NCBI RefSeq assembly: GCF_001263205.1
Contig: NZ_CP012333.1
Span: forward strand, 8,475,501-8,539,500
Source of the DNA: Labilithrix luteola
Lineage (GTDB): Bacteria; Myxococcota_A; Polyangia; Polyangiales; Polyangiaceae
Direction of reading: 5' to 3'
DNA length: 64,000 bases
The number at the start of each line of letters is the position of its first letter. Position 1 is the first letter of the stretch. The notes under the pieces are model-generated. The model was not told the DNA's origin and did not search any database. It worked only from the letters and a program-made list of their open reading frames with translations. Of the stretch, positions 7,999 through 15,551 are shown piece by piece. The translations under genes were made by a program, and so were the position numbers.

Positions 7999-8969
7999 TT
8001 CGCCGCTCGATCGCATCGGCAATCCTCGCCGTCAGCCTCGGCGTCGGTCTCTGCGGGAGCTTCGCGGCTTGTGATGGCAGCGACGCAAGGGTCGGTGTCG
8101 ACGAACCGATGCACGTGAAGAGCGCGCAGTTCATCGAAGGCGCGCTCCCCGGCACGCAGCCCGGCACGCCCGGTCCGGACGACCTCAAGGTCACCAGCAT
8201 CAGCTCGAACAACCGTGTCGTCCTCCCGGGACAGGCCGGAAAGAAATTCGAGGGGCGGGCATCCCAGCGCGCAACGGGCATCGGGGTTCGGTTCGCGGAC
8301 GTCGGCACCGGCTACTGGGTCTTCCCGCTCGGCGCGCCCGACCCGCAGTTCCCTGGCGAGCTCTCGTGGGGGGCCGATGTCGACTTCTCGACCATCGTGA
8401 CGCAGACGCCGGGCTTCCACCCGCTGCGCGTCGTCGCCATCGACGCGAACGGCGTGGCCGGCGAGCAGGACGAAGTCAGCCTGTGCGTCGCCTCGGCCAT
8501 CCCCGACAATCTGAACTCCTGCGATCCCAAGATCGCGCCCCCGGACGTCGTCGTCTCCCTTGTGTGGGACGCGCCGATGGACGTCGATCTCCGCGTCACC
8601 CTCCCTGGTGGTCGCACGGTCGATCCGAAGCACCCGCTCACCGATCCCACCGCTGACGGCGGAGCCGCGAACCCCGACATCGGTGTTGTCGACCGCGATT
8701 CTCTCGCGTCGTGCGTCGAAGACGGTCGCCGTCGCGAAAACCTCGTCTGGCAGAAGCGCCCGCAGGGCACCATCGACCTGTACGCGCAGCTCTTCAGCGC
8801 GTGCGGCCGTCAGGCCACCTCCTTCAGCTACGTGATTTACGAGGCCGAAGGCGAAGTACCGAATCGCAAGCTCGTCGAGAAGAAACGCTTCGACGGCCGC
8901 CTCGCCAACACGCTCTCGGGCAACGAGAGCGAACAGCCGCCGCTCTACGTGGCGTCCTACACCTTCTGA
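7995..8969 (+). CDS. Lipoprotein with YfaP-like (DUF2135) domain
   Basis: A 324-residue lipoprotein starting with GTG that overlaps the porin stop by four bases (GTGA), so the two are translationally coupled. The lipobox is FAAC (Cys 26). The C-terminal half (about residues 184-320) has VVVSLVWDAPMDVDLRVTLP, the LxWD-x(3)-DVDLxVxxP signature of YfaP/DUF2135-type beta-sandwich domains, which often bind divalent metal or carbohydrate. The N-terminal half is a second beta-rich domain with no recognised motif. It may be a surface or periplasmic partner of the porin; that role is inferred only from coupling. Confidence 0.7.
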   Translation: MIRRSIASAILAVSLGVGLCGSFAACDGSDARVGVDEPMHVKSAQFIEGALPGTQPGTPGPDDLKVTSISSNNRVVLPGQAGKKFEGRASQRATGIGVRFADVGTGYWVFPLGAPDPQFPGELSWGADVDFSTIVTQTPGFHPLRVVAIDANGVAGEQDEVSLCVASAIPDNLNSCDPKIAPPDVVVSLVWDAPMDVDLRVTLPGGRTVDPKHPLTDPTADGGAANPDIGVVDRDSLASCVEDGRRRENLVWQKRPQGTIDLYAQLFSACGRQATSFSYVIYEAEGEVPNRKLVEKKRFDGRLANTLSGNESEQPPLYVASYTF

Positions 8970-9008
8970 AGTCTTCCCTGCCTCCGTTACTGCGAAAGGA
9001 AAACCCCC

Positions 9009-9737
9009 GTGCTCGTCGAACGTCTTCTACGCATCGCCCTCCTGGGCAGCTCGTGGGTCATGTACCTGCTCCTCTTGTTGTCGGTGTTCTCGATCGCCGC
9101 GATGGTCGAGCGCGTCTTCTTCTTCCGCCGCAACAGTGGTGATGCCGATGCCCTCGCCGACGAGCTGGTTCGCCGCCTGCGCGCAGGCGACATCAACGGC
9201 GCCAAGAAGGCGGCCGGGGAGAGCCGCGCGATCGAAGCCCAGATCATCGGCGCGTCGCTCGAGTGGATCGACGGCGGCGCCGAGGCCTTCAACGACGCGG
9301 TCGAATCCCAGCTCGGAAAGCGCAAGAAGGACCTCGAGCGTGGCCAGGGCTACCTCGGTACGCTCGGCTCGAACTCGCCGTTCATCGGTCTGTTCGGCAC
9401 GATCATCGGCGTCATTGAAGCCTTTCACCAGCTCGGTGACGGCGCGAACAAGGCGGCAATGGGCAACGTCATGAGCGGTATCGCCGAAGCTCTCGTCGCC
9501 ACGGGCGTCGGTCTCTTCGTCGCCATCCCTGCCGTCATCGCCTACAACATCGTCCAGGGGAAGATCGCGACGGTGGAGACCAACGTGGCGATGATCGCCA
9601 AGCAGGTCACCGCGTCGATGAAGGCCGAAGAGCACCGTGGCTCGGCTGCGCGCACCGCGTCGAACGGCAGCGAGCGCAAGGGCATCGTCATCCCGACGGC
9701 GCGCACCAGTGACGCGGCCATCGCCGAGGCGGAGTGA
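9009..9737 (+). CDS. exbB: ExbB, TonB-system proton channel
   Basis: A 242-residue MotA/TolQ/ExbB family protein with three membrane segments (about 14-34, 112-140, 155-182). The conserved GYLGTLGSNSPFIGLFGTII lies at the second. The GTG start has AAAGGA eight bases upstream. It differs in length and sequence from TolQ at 119, and its neighbours are ExbD, TonB and a TonB-dependent receptor, so it is assigned to a TonB motor. The C-terminal 30 residues are a polar tail (TASNGSERKGIVIPTARTSD). It would provide the proton-motive rotor for TonB. Confidence 0.9.
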   Translation: MLVERLLRIALLGSSWVMYLLLLLSVFSIAAMVERVFFFRRNSGDADALADELVRRLRAGDINGAKKAAGESRAIEAQIIGASLEWIDGGAEAFNDAVESQLGKRKKDLERGQGYLGTLGSNSPFIGLFGTIIGVIEAFHQLGDGANKAAMGNVMSGIAEALVATGVGLFVAIPAVIAYNIVQGKIATVETNVAMIAKQVTASMKAEEHRGSAARTASNGSERKGIVIPTARTSDAAIAEAE

Positions 9738-9740
9738 CCG

Positions 9741-10151
9741 ATGGGCGCCTCACTCGGCGGCGGTAAGAGCCGCGGCGGCATCGTCGGAATCAACATCACC
9801 CCGATGGTCGACGTGGTGCTCGTGCTCCTCGTCATCATGATGGTCTCCGCCACGTACATCGTCGCGCAGAGCCTCAAGGTGGAGCTCCCCAAGAGCGCCA
9901 GCTCGGACGACGCGGTCACATCGACCGCCCAGGTCAGCGTCTCGAAAGAGGGCAAGTACTACTTCAAGCAGGAGCCGGTCAGCGAAGACGAGCTCGTCGC
10001 CAAACTTCGTGAAGCGAAGGCGGGCGGCGCAGAGCTCAACCTCGTGATCAGCGCCGACACGACGGCCCAGCACGGCAAGGTCGTCCACGTCATCGACCTC
10101 GCCAAGCGCGAGGGCATCTCGAAGTTCGCGATCAACGTCGATCACGAGTGA
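9741..10151 (+). CDS. exbD: ExbD, TonB-system partner
   Basis: A 136-residue ExbD/TolR protein beginning three bases after exbB. A short Gly-rich start leads to GINITPMVDVVLVLLVIMMV with the proton-path Asp at residue 24, then KVELPK and a periplasmic ExbD domain. It is the second component of the ExbB-ExbD-TonB motor. The arrangement exbB-exbD-tonB-receptor is tight (3, 22 and -4 bases), indicating one transcriptional unit. Confidence 0.9.
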   Translation: MGASLGGGKSRGGIVGINITPMVDVVLVLLVIMMVSATYIVAQSLKVELPKSASSDDAVTSTAQVSVSKEGKYYFKQEPVSEDELVAKLREAKAGGAELNLVISADTTAQHGKVVHVIDLAKREGISKFAINVDHE

Positions 10152-10173
10152 TCGACCCGTCCCTTCCCAAGCG

Positions 10174-10914
10174 ATGAACCGCATTCAGAGCATTCTCGTT
10201 GGTGGAAGCCTCATCGCGCACGTCGGCGTGTACGCGTGGATGGGCGCACTCCCCAAGGAGAAGAAGACGAGCTCCGTGGCCATCGCGCTCGCGGAGTCGA
10301 AGAAGAAGACCGAGGAGGCGAAACCGAAGCCTCCCGAGCCGCCGCCTCCTCCGAAGCCCGCAGCGCCCGCGCCGAAGGCCAAGGCCGCCATGGCCGAGCC
10401 GAAGGCAGCACAAGCCCCCGAGCCTCCGCCGCCCACCAACGCTCCGCCGCCGCCTCCCGCAGGCGACGCCCCGGCCGCGATGGATGGATTCGCGGACCTC
10501 GGAAACCTCGCGATGGGCAACGGCGGTGGTGGCATGGCCATCCCGACCGGACCTCGCGGTCCCGCACCCGCCGGCACGGGCACCGCGCCGGTCAAGCAGG
10601 TCAAGACGCTCGCGCCCGTCGCAGCGGACGACTGCAAGGAAGACCCCGTCAAACCGCAGCTCGAGAAGCAGATCCAGCCGCAGTACTCGGCGGAGGGCCG
10701 GCAGGCGAACGTCGAAGGCCCCGTGAAGCTCGAGATCACGGTGGACGCGAATGGCGTCGTCACGAACGTGAAAGTTCTCAAAGGTCTCGGCTTCGGCCTC
10801 GACGAGGCTGCCATCGCTGCTGCCAAGCAGTGGTCCTTCAAGCCCGCCACGAAGTGCGGCAAGGCCGTTTCTTACACTATCAAGGGCTCCGTTCGCTTCC
10901 AGCTCGGATCATGA
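10174..10914 (+). CDS. tonB: TonB energy transducer
   Basis: A 246-residue protein with a single N-terminal anchor (about 7-25). A Lys/Pro/Ala-rich periplasmic spacer (about 45-105, with PPEPPPPPKP) and a Gly-rich stretch follow. The C-terminal TonB domain (about 160-245) shows VEGPVKLEITVDANGVVTNV and AAIAAAKQWSFKPATK. Two cysteines (in ADDCKEDP and TKCGKA) flank the domain and could form a disulfide. It links ExbB/ExbD to the receptor encoded immediately after, with which it overlaps by four bases (ATGA). Family assignment is firm. Confidence 0.9.
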   Translation: MNRIQSILVGGSLIAHVGVYAWMGALPKEKKTSSVAIALAESKKKTEEAKPKPPEPPPPPKPAAPAPKAKAAMAEPKAAQAPEPPPPTNAPPPPPAGDAPAAMDGFADLGNLAMGNGGGGMAIPTGPRGPAPAGTGTAPVKQVKTLAPVAADDCKEDPVKPQLEKQIQPQYSAEGRQANVEGPVKLEITVDANGVVTNVKVLKGLGFGLDEAAIAAAKQWSFKPATKCGKAVSYTIKGSVRFQLGS

Positions 10915-13604
10915 CTCTCTCTCGCAATGCAACCATCGGCAGCGTCGTGCTCGCGGCGCTGACCCTGGGATTCGTGCGTAACGCGCACGCCCAGAGCGAC
11001 ACCCAGCCGGGCGCTCAACGCGTCGGCGATTCCAACTCCAACCCCAACGTCAACGCGAGGACGATCAAGCCGCCTCGCATCGCGAAGTTCGTCGAAGCGG
11101 AATATCCGCCGAGCGAGAAAGAATCGGGCAAGGAAGCGGGGGTCGTCCTCTCGCTCGGCATCTCGGAGACGGGCGCGGTCGTCGCGGTCGTCGTCCTCGA
11201 GTCGGCGGGTCCGGCCTTCGATGCCGCCGCCGTCGCCGCCGCGCGCCAGTTCGTGTTCGAACCGGCCGAGGTCAACGGCAAGAAGATCCCCGTCAAGATC
11301 ACCTACAAATACGAATTCGTCGTCAAGCAAGAGGTCATCAAACGCACGAACTCGGACTTCGAGGGCGTCGTTCGTGACCGCACGACGAAGAAGCCGATCG
11401 CCGGCGTGAAGGTGAAGCTCGAGACCGGCCAAGAGGCGGTCACCGACGCAAACGGTCACTACCTCATTTCCGACGTCGAGGCCGGTGACCACATGGTCAC
11501 GCTCTCCGGTGAAGGCCTCACCCAGGTCGGCACGCAGGAGACCTTCGAGGCCGGCAAGAAGCTCGACGCGACCTACGACATCGAGCTGAAGGCCAACGTC
11601 CCCGGTGACGACGACAGCGACTTCGAAGTCGTCGTCACTGCACCGCGCATCGGAAAACAGGTCGTTTCGACCGAAATTCCGGCGGAGCAGGGAAGGCGCG
11701 TTCCGGGTACGCAGGGCGACGTCCTCAAGGTCGTCGAAAACCTTCCCGGCGTCGCTCGCGCGGCGGTCGGCTCCGGTGCGCTCGTCGTCTGGGGCGCCGC
11801 TCCCGAAGACACGCAGGTCTTCGTCGAGGGCATCAAGATCCCTCGCCTCTATCACGACGGCGGTTATCGCTCGGTCATCCACTCCGATTTCGTCAGGTCG
11901 GTCGAGCTCGTCCCCGGTGGCTACGGCGCGACCTACGGACGTGGCATCGGCGGTCTCGTCACCGTGCAGCTCCGTCCGATCCAGCAGGACAAGGTTCACG
12001 GCAGCGTGTCGGTCGACGTCATCGACGCGTCGGCCAGCGTGAGCACGCCGGTCACCGACAAGCTCTACGCGAACGTCGCGTTCCGCCGGAGCCATCTCGA
12101 CTCGATCGTCAAAGCCTTCGGAAAGAGCGACGTCGCCGACGTCGTCCCGCTCCCGCGCTACTACGACGGCCAGGCCCGCCTCGTTTATCTCTTCGACACG
12201 AACGAGACCCTCGAGCTCGGTGGTCTCTATTCGTCGGACGACATCGACCGCACGCTGCTCGAGGCCGACCCGGCCGACACGAAGCGAGAATCGAAGTCGA
12301 CGAAGTTCGGCCGCGTCTACGCGCGCTACGAGAAGAAGCTCCGCTCGGGTGAGACGATCACGCTCACGCCGTCGTGGGGTCAGAACCACACGCGCCTGAC
12401 CAACCGCTTCGGCTCGACGCCCACCGAGCTCACGAACGACGCCAACGTCTTCGGCTTCCGCGGTCTCTATCGCGCACAGCCCGAGAAGTGGCTCGGCGTC
12501 TCGGTCGGTCTCGACGTCGACGTCACCGCCAGCTCGCTCCGCCGCGCCGGCTCGGTCAGCTCGCCCGCTCGCGAGGGCGACGTGCGCGTCTTCGGCCAGG
12601 CGCCCTCGGACCAGGTCAACGTCGACAACTGGAACACCATCGTCTCGAGCATCGCTCCGTTCGCCGAAGCGGACATCTCGCTCTTCGACGAGAAGCTCCA
12701 CATCGTCCCCGGCATGCGCATCGAGCCGTACGTCATCTCGGCCGACAAGGCGACGCCGGTGAGCGGTGACGTTCCCCCGGTCGGTACCGCCTCGCAAGAG
12801 ACGGCGATCGAGCCGCGCATCGCGCTCCGCTATCAGGTGTCGCCGCGCATGATGGCCAAGGCGGCCTTCGGTCTCTACCACCAGCCGCCGGCCGGCGAGG
12901 ACCTCTCCGCCGTCTTCGGCAACCCCAAGCTTGGTCTCGCCAAGGCGCGTCACTCGCTCGTCGGTACGGCCGTGAAGCTCACCGACACGCTCTCGAGCGA
13001 GGTCACCGCGTTCTACTCGAGCATGAGCGACCTCGTTTCGCGCAGCCAGGCTTCGACGCCGCTGCTCGCCGAGGCGCTCGTGCAGCAGGGCAGCGGTCGC
13101 TCCTTCGGCGTGCAGTTCCTCCTCCGTCAGGAGCAGATCGGTCGCTTCTTCGGCTGGGCGAGCTACAGCATCATCCGTAGCTTGCGCACCGACGCACCGG
13201 GCCTCGACGAGCGCGTCTTCGACTACGACCAGTCGCACGTCTTCACCGCGGTCGGTTCGTACGACCTCGGCGCCGGCTTCGAGTTCGGTCTCCGTGGTCG
13301 TTACGCGACGGGCTATCCGCGCACGCCGGTCATCGGCAGCTACTACTCGCCGCGCAGCGACCGCTTCGAGCCGGTCTTCGGCGAGAAGAACACGTCGCGC
13401 ATCCCGGCCTTCTGGCAGATCGACGCGCGTATCGCCAAGCGCTTCAAGATCGGCCGCACCGACGCCGAGCTCTACCTCGACGTGCAGAACGTGACGAACC
13501 ACTCGAACTCCGAGGAGGTCGTCTACAGCTACGACTACAAGCGGAAGGCTTACATCACCGGCCTCCCGACGCTTCCGGTTCTGGGCTTCAAATGGACGTT
13601 CTGA
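10911..13604 (+). CDS. TonB-dependent receptor with N-terminal TonB C-terminal-like domain
   Basis: An 897-residue outer-membrane receptor. After a signal peptide (to NAHA, residue 27) the domains are as follows. A TonB C-terminal-type domain occupies about 47-137 (KFVEAEYPPSEKE, AAVAAARQFVFEPAEVNGK, ITYKYEF). A carboxypeptidase-regulatory-like beta sandwich lies at about 150-225 (GVVRDRTTKKPIAGVKVKLE, TDANGHYLISDVEAGDH). The plug is at about 250-365 (VPGTQGDVLKVVENLPGV, LVPGGYGATYGRGIGG). A barrel ends in KWTF. The four-base ATGA overlap with tonB sets the start. The receptor should import a ligand using the TonB encoded before it. A TonB-type domain fused to the receptor side is the odd feature; the ligand is unknown. 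Confidence 0.88.
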   Translation: MTLSRNATIGSVVLAALTLGFVRNAHAQSDTQPGAQRVGDSNSNPNVNARTIKPPRIAKFVEAEYPPSEKESGKEAGVVLSLGISETGAVVAVVVLESAGPAFDAAAVAAARQFVFEPAEVNGKKIPVKITYKYEFVVKQEVIKRTNSDFEGVVRDRTTKKPIAGVKVKLETGQEAVTDANGHYLISDVEAGDHMVTLSGEGLTQVGTQETFEAGKKLDATYDIELKANVPGDDDSDFEVVVTAPRIGKQVVSTEIPAEQGRRVPGTQGDVLKVVENLPGVARAAVGSGALVVWGAAPEDTQVFVEGIKIPRLYHDGGYRSVIHSDFVRSVELVPGGYGATYGRGIGGLVTVQLRPIQQDKVHGSVSVDVIDASASVSTPVTDKLYANVAFRRSHLDSIVKAFGKSDVADVVPLPRYYDGQARLVYLFDTNETLELGGLYSSDDIDRTLLEADPADTKRESKSTKFGRVYARYEKKLRSGETITLTPSWGQNHTRLTNRFGSTPTELTNDANVFGFRGLYRAQPEKWLGVSVGLDVDVTASSLRRAGSVSSPAREGDVRVFGQAPSDQVNVDNWNTIVSSIAPFAEADISLFDEKLHIVPGMRIEPYVISADKATPVSGDVPPVGTASQETAIEPRIALRYQVSPRMMAKAAFGLYHQPPAGEDLSAVFGNPKLGLAKARHSLVGTAVKLTDTLSSEVTAFYSSMSDLVSRSQASTPLLAEALVQQGSGRSFGVQFLLRQEQIGRFFGWASYSIIRSLRTDAPGLDERVFDYDQSHVFTAVGSYDLGAGFEFGLRGRYATGYPRTPVIGSYYSPRSDRFEPVFGEKNTSRIPAFWQIDARIAKRFKIGRTDAELYLDVQNVTNHSNSEEVVYSYDYKRKAYITGLPTLPVLGFKWTF

Positions 13605-14644
13605 TGAATCGCCGTCTTGGGCTTCTCGCGCTCTTTGCCCTCACCGGCGTGGCGTGCAAACCCGATCTCGATCAGCGGGCCTCGGTGCTCGGTGGCCCGC
13701 TGCGCGTCCTCGCCGTGCGCTCGGAACCTGCCGAAGCCGCGCCGCGCGACGAGGTTACGTTCAAGGCGCTGATGGTCGACGCGAACGGCATCGTGATCGA
13801 CGGCCGTTCCTCGTCGTGGGGCTTCTGCACGGCGCGCAAGCCGCTTGCCGAGCTCGGCCCCGTCAGCCCCGCCTGCTACGAGTCGGGTAGCACGAACTTC
13901 GTGGGGCTCGGCGCAGGCGAATCGGTCAAGGGCGTCATTCCAAACACGGCCTGTCGTGACTTCGGGCCGGAAGTTCCGGTGTCGAAGCCCGGCGAAGCGG
14001 ATGGTCGCCCGGTCGACCCCGATCCGACCGGCGGCTACTACCAGCCGGTCACGCTCGTTGCAGTCGGAGGCGGCGACTCCGTCGTCTCCGTCGACACGAC
14101 GCGCCTTGCGTGTGGAGTGTCGGGCGCTGCGTCCGAGGACGTCATCGTCTTCAACCAGCGCTATCACCTGAACGAGAATCCCGAGATCGCGAGCCTCTCG
14201 ATCGACGGCGTTGCCGTTGCCGAAGGCACTCCGGTCACGGTGAGTCCCGGCAAGCGAGTTACGTTCAGTGTTGGCTGGCCGGTGTGCCCGACCACCGACG
14301 TTTGCGGCGACCAGATCTGCGGAGCCGACGAGAGCCGTCTCAACTGCGCCGAGGACTGCGCCAAGGCCGTCCCGGTCGGTTGCAAGGGCGCCGAGCGCTA
14401 CATGAACTACGACGCCGAGGGTCGCTCGCTCGTCGTTCGCCGCGAAGCAATGCGCGTCTCGTGGTTCTCCGCCGGCGGTGCCTTCGACCAGGATCGGTCG
14501 GGTCGCGAGACCAACGACACCGTCGACTCGCTCGACAACGGCTGGGTGGCACCCTCGCAGCCCAGCACGGTGAACGGCTGGATCGTCCTCCGCGACGAAC
14601 GCGGCGGCGTCGCCTGGCGCGGCTTCACGATCGACGTGCGCTGA
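13604..14644 (+). CDS. Cys-rich lipoprotein closing the TonB locus
   Basis: A 346-residue lipoprotein. ATG 13604 overlaps the receptor stop by one base (TGATG) and gives a lipobox GVAC (Cys 18); a longer start at 13592 is less likely. The middle is beta-rich. At about residue 233 it has CGDQICGADESRLNCAEDC, the CGDxxC-x(4)-E-x(4)-C-x(2)-DC signature found repeatedly in secreted myxobacterial proteins. The ending, TVNGWIVLRDERGGVAWRG, is typical of a C-terminal beta sandwich. Probably co-expressed with the receptor; a surface-exposed ligand-capture lipoprotein is one possibility, but nothing in the sequence proves it. Confidence 0.72.
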   Translation: MNRRLGLLALFALTGVACKPDLDQRASVLGGPLRVLAVRSEPAEAAPRDEVTFKALMVDANGIVIDGRSSSWGFCTARKPLAELGPVSPACYESGSTNFVGLGAGESVKGVIPNTACRDFGPEVPVSKPGEADGRPVDPDPTGGYYQPVTLVAVGGGDSVVSVDTTRLACGVSGAASEDVIVFNQRYHLNENPEIASLSIDGVAVAEGTPVTVSPGKRVTFSVGWPVCPTTDVCGDQICGADESRLNCAEDCAKAVPVGCKGAERYMNYDAEGRSLVVRREAMRVSWFSAGGAFDQDRSGRETNDTVDSLDNGWVAPSQPSTVNGWIVLRDERGGVAWRGFTIDVR

Positions 14645-14719
14645 TCGTCGCTCGACGACGTTCAGCGCGCCTTCGACGATCAGCGCTTGCTCGCCGAGCG
14701 GGGCATCGTTCGGAGGCGC

Positions 14720-15436
14720 TCACCTCGGCTTTCCGCCACCGTCGATGACGGGGGGCGTCGAACGCAGCCTGTCGTGCACGCCCGGCAGGAAGAGTTCGCC
14801 GCCCCCGTGGGCGTGCGCCCAGGCGCGCTCGAGATCGAGACGACGCTCGGCGTCCAAGACCTCCGGCACGAAGAGCGTCGGATGTTCCTCGGACCGGCCG
14901 TAGTTCACGTGCATCGGCAGGCCCCAGCCCTCACTCGAACACACGACCGCGTCGAGCTCGGGCGCGTTGATCCCGGTGACGTGATCCAGAAGGATCGCGT
15001 GAGCGCGCACGAGCTGCGCAAACAGCGCGGCGGACTCGTCACCGTGATCCCCGAAGCAGCAGCCTGAGAGCACGAGGCGCTTGGCGATGTAGCAGGCGGC
15101 TCCGGAATTGAAGCGGAAATGGCGGGCGGAGACGTCGCCCGTCACCAAGAGAAGGCTCTGCTCGTAGGGGCCGGTCGCGAAGTCGAGGTCTCCGGTCGCC
15201 TTCAGGTCGCCGTCGACGACGAGGATCCATGGACTCTTCGGCGCGAGCTCGTCGACTTCGACATTGCCGCTGACGAGCTCGATGACGGGCGCCGGTGTGC
15301 CGTGGTTTTGAGCCCGCTGTTCGATTTGATCGAGGATCTCCTCGACCCAGCCGAAGACGTCGGCATCGTTGTGGCGGACGAGGATATCTCGGACGTCGTC
15401 GGCGGTCGCGGCGCGTGCGCCAATGGCTTCGAACAT
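14720..15436 (-). CDS. Hypothetical protein with VxGDL-type beta repeats
   Basis: A 238-residue cytoplasmic protein without signal or membrane segment. The centre reads as successive short beta strands with repeated (V)xGD motifs (SGNVEVDELAP, VVDGDLKATGDLDF, LLLVTGDVSARHFRF, LVLSGCCFGD). This is the pattern of small beta-helix proteins with stacked VxGDLxA rungs. The assignment to that fold is inference; no family name is certain. It is divergent from the HEAT-repeat gene (115 bp between starts) and convergent with the TonB locus. Confidence 0.6.
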   Translation of the reverse strand: MFEAIGARAATADDVRDILVRHNDADVFGWVEEILDQIEQRAQNHGTPAPVIELVSGNVEVDELAPKSPWILVVDGDLKATGDLDFATGPYEQSLLLVTGDVSARHFRFNSGAACYIAKRLVLSGCCFGDHGDESAALFAQLVRAHAILLDHVTGINAPELDAVVCSSEGWGLPMHVNYGRSEEHPTLFVPEVLDAERRLDLERAWAHAHGGGELFLPGVHDRLRSTPPVIDGGGKPR

Positions 15437-15551
15437 TTCGCCAGCCTATCGCACGTCGCCTTTGGTTCGCGAGGCCGGTTCGCGACTGTCGTGCGCGCGC
15501 TCCCCCACGCGAGGCTGCCGAGCAGAAAGGCGCCTGGTACCATGGCGCGCG

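Noticed and set aside
10236..10910. An in-frame upstream extension of the receptor reading through tonB
   Set aside because: It is an out-of-frame reading of tonB (Arg/Ser-rich); the ATGA overlap at 10911 followed by a signal peptide marks the start.
10872..13502. An 876-codon open frame on the minus strand opposite the TonB-dependent receptor
   Set aside because: Composition is Arg/Asp/Val-rich with no domain, and the plus strand encodes an unmistakable receptor; long antisense frames are expected in high-GC genes.
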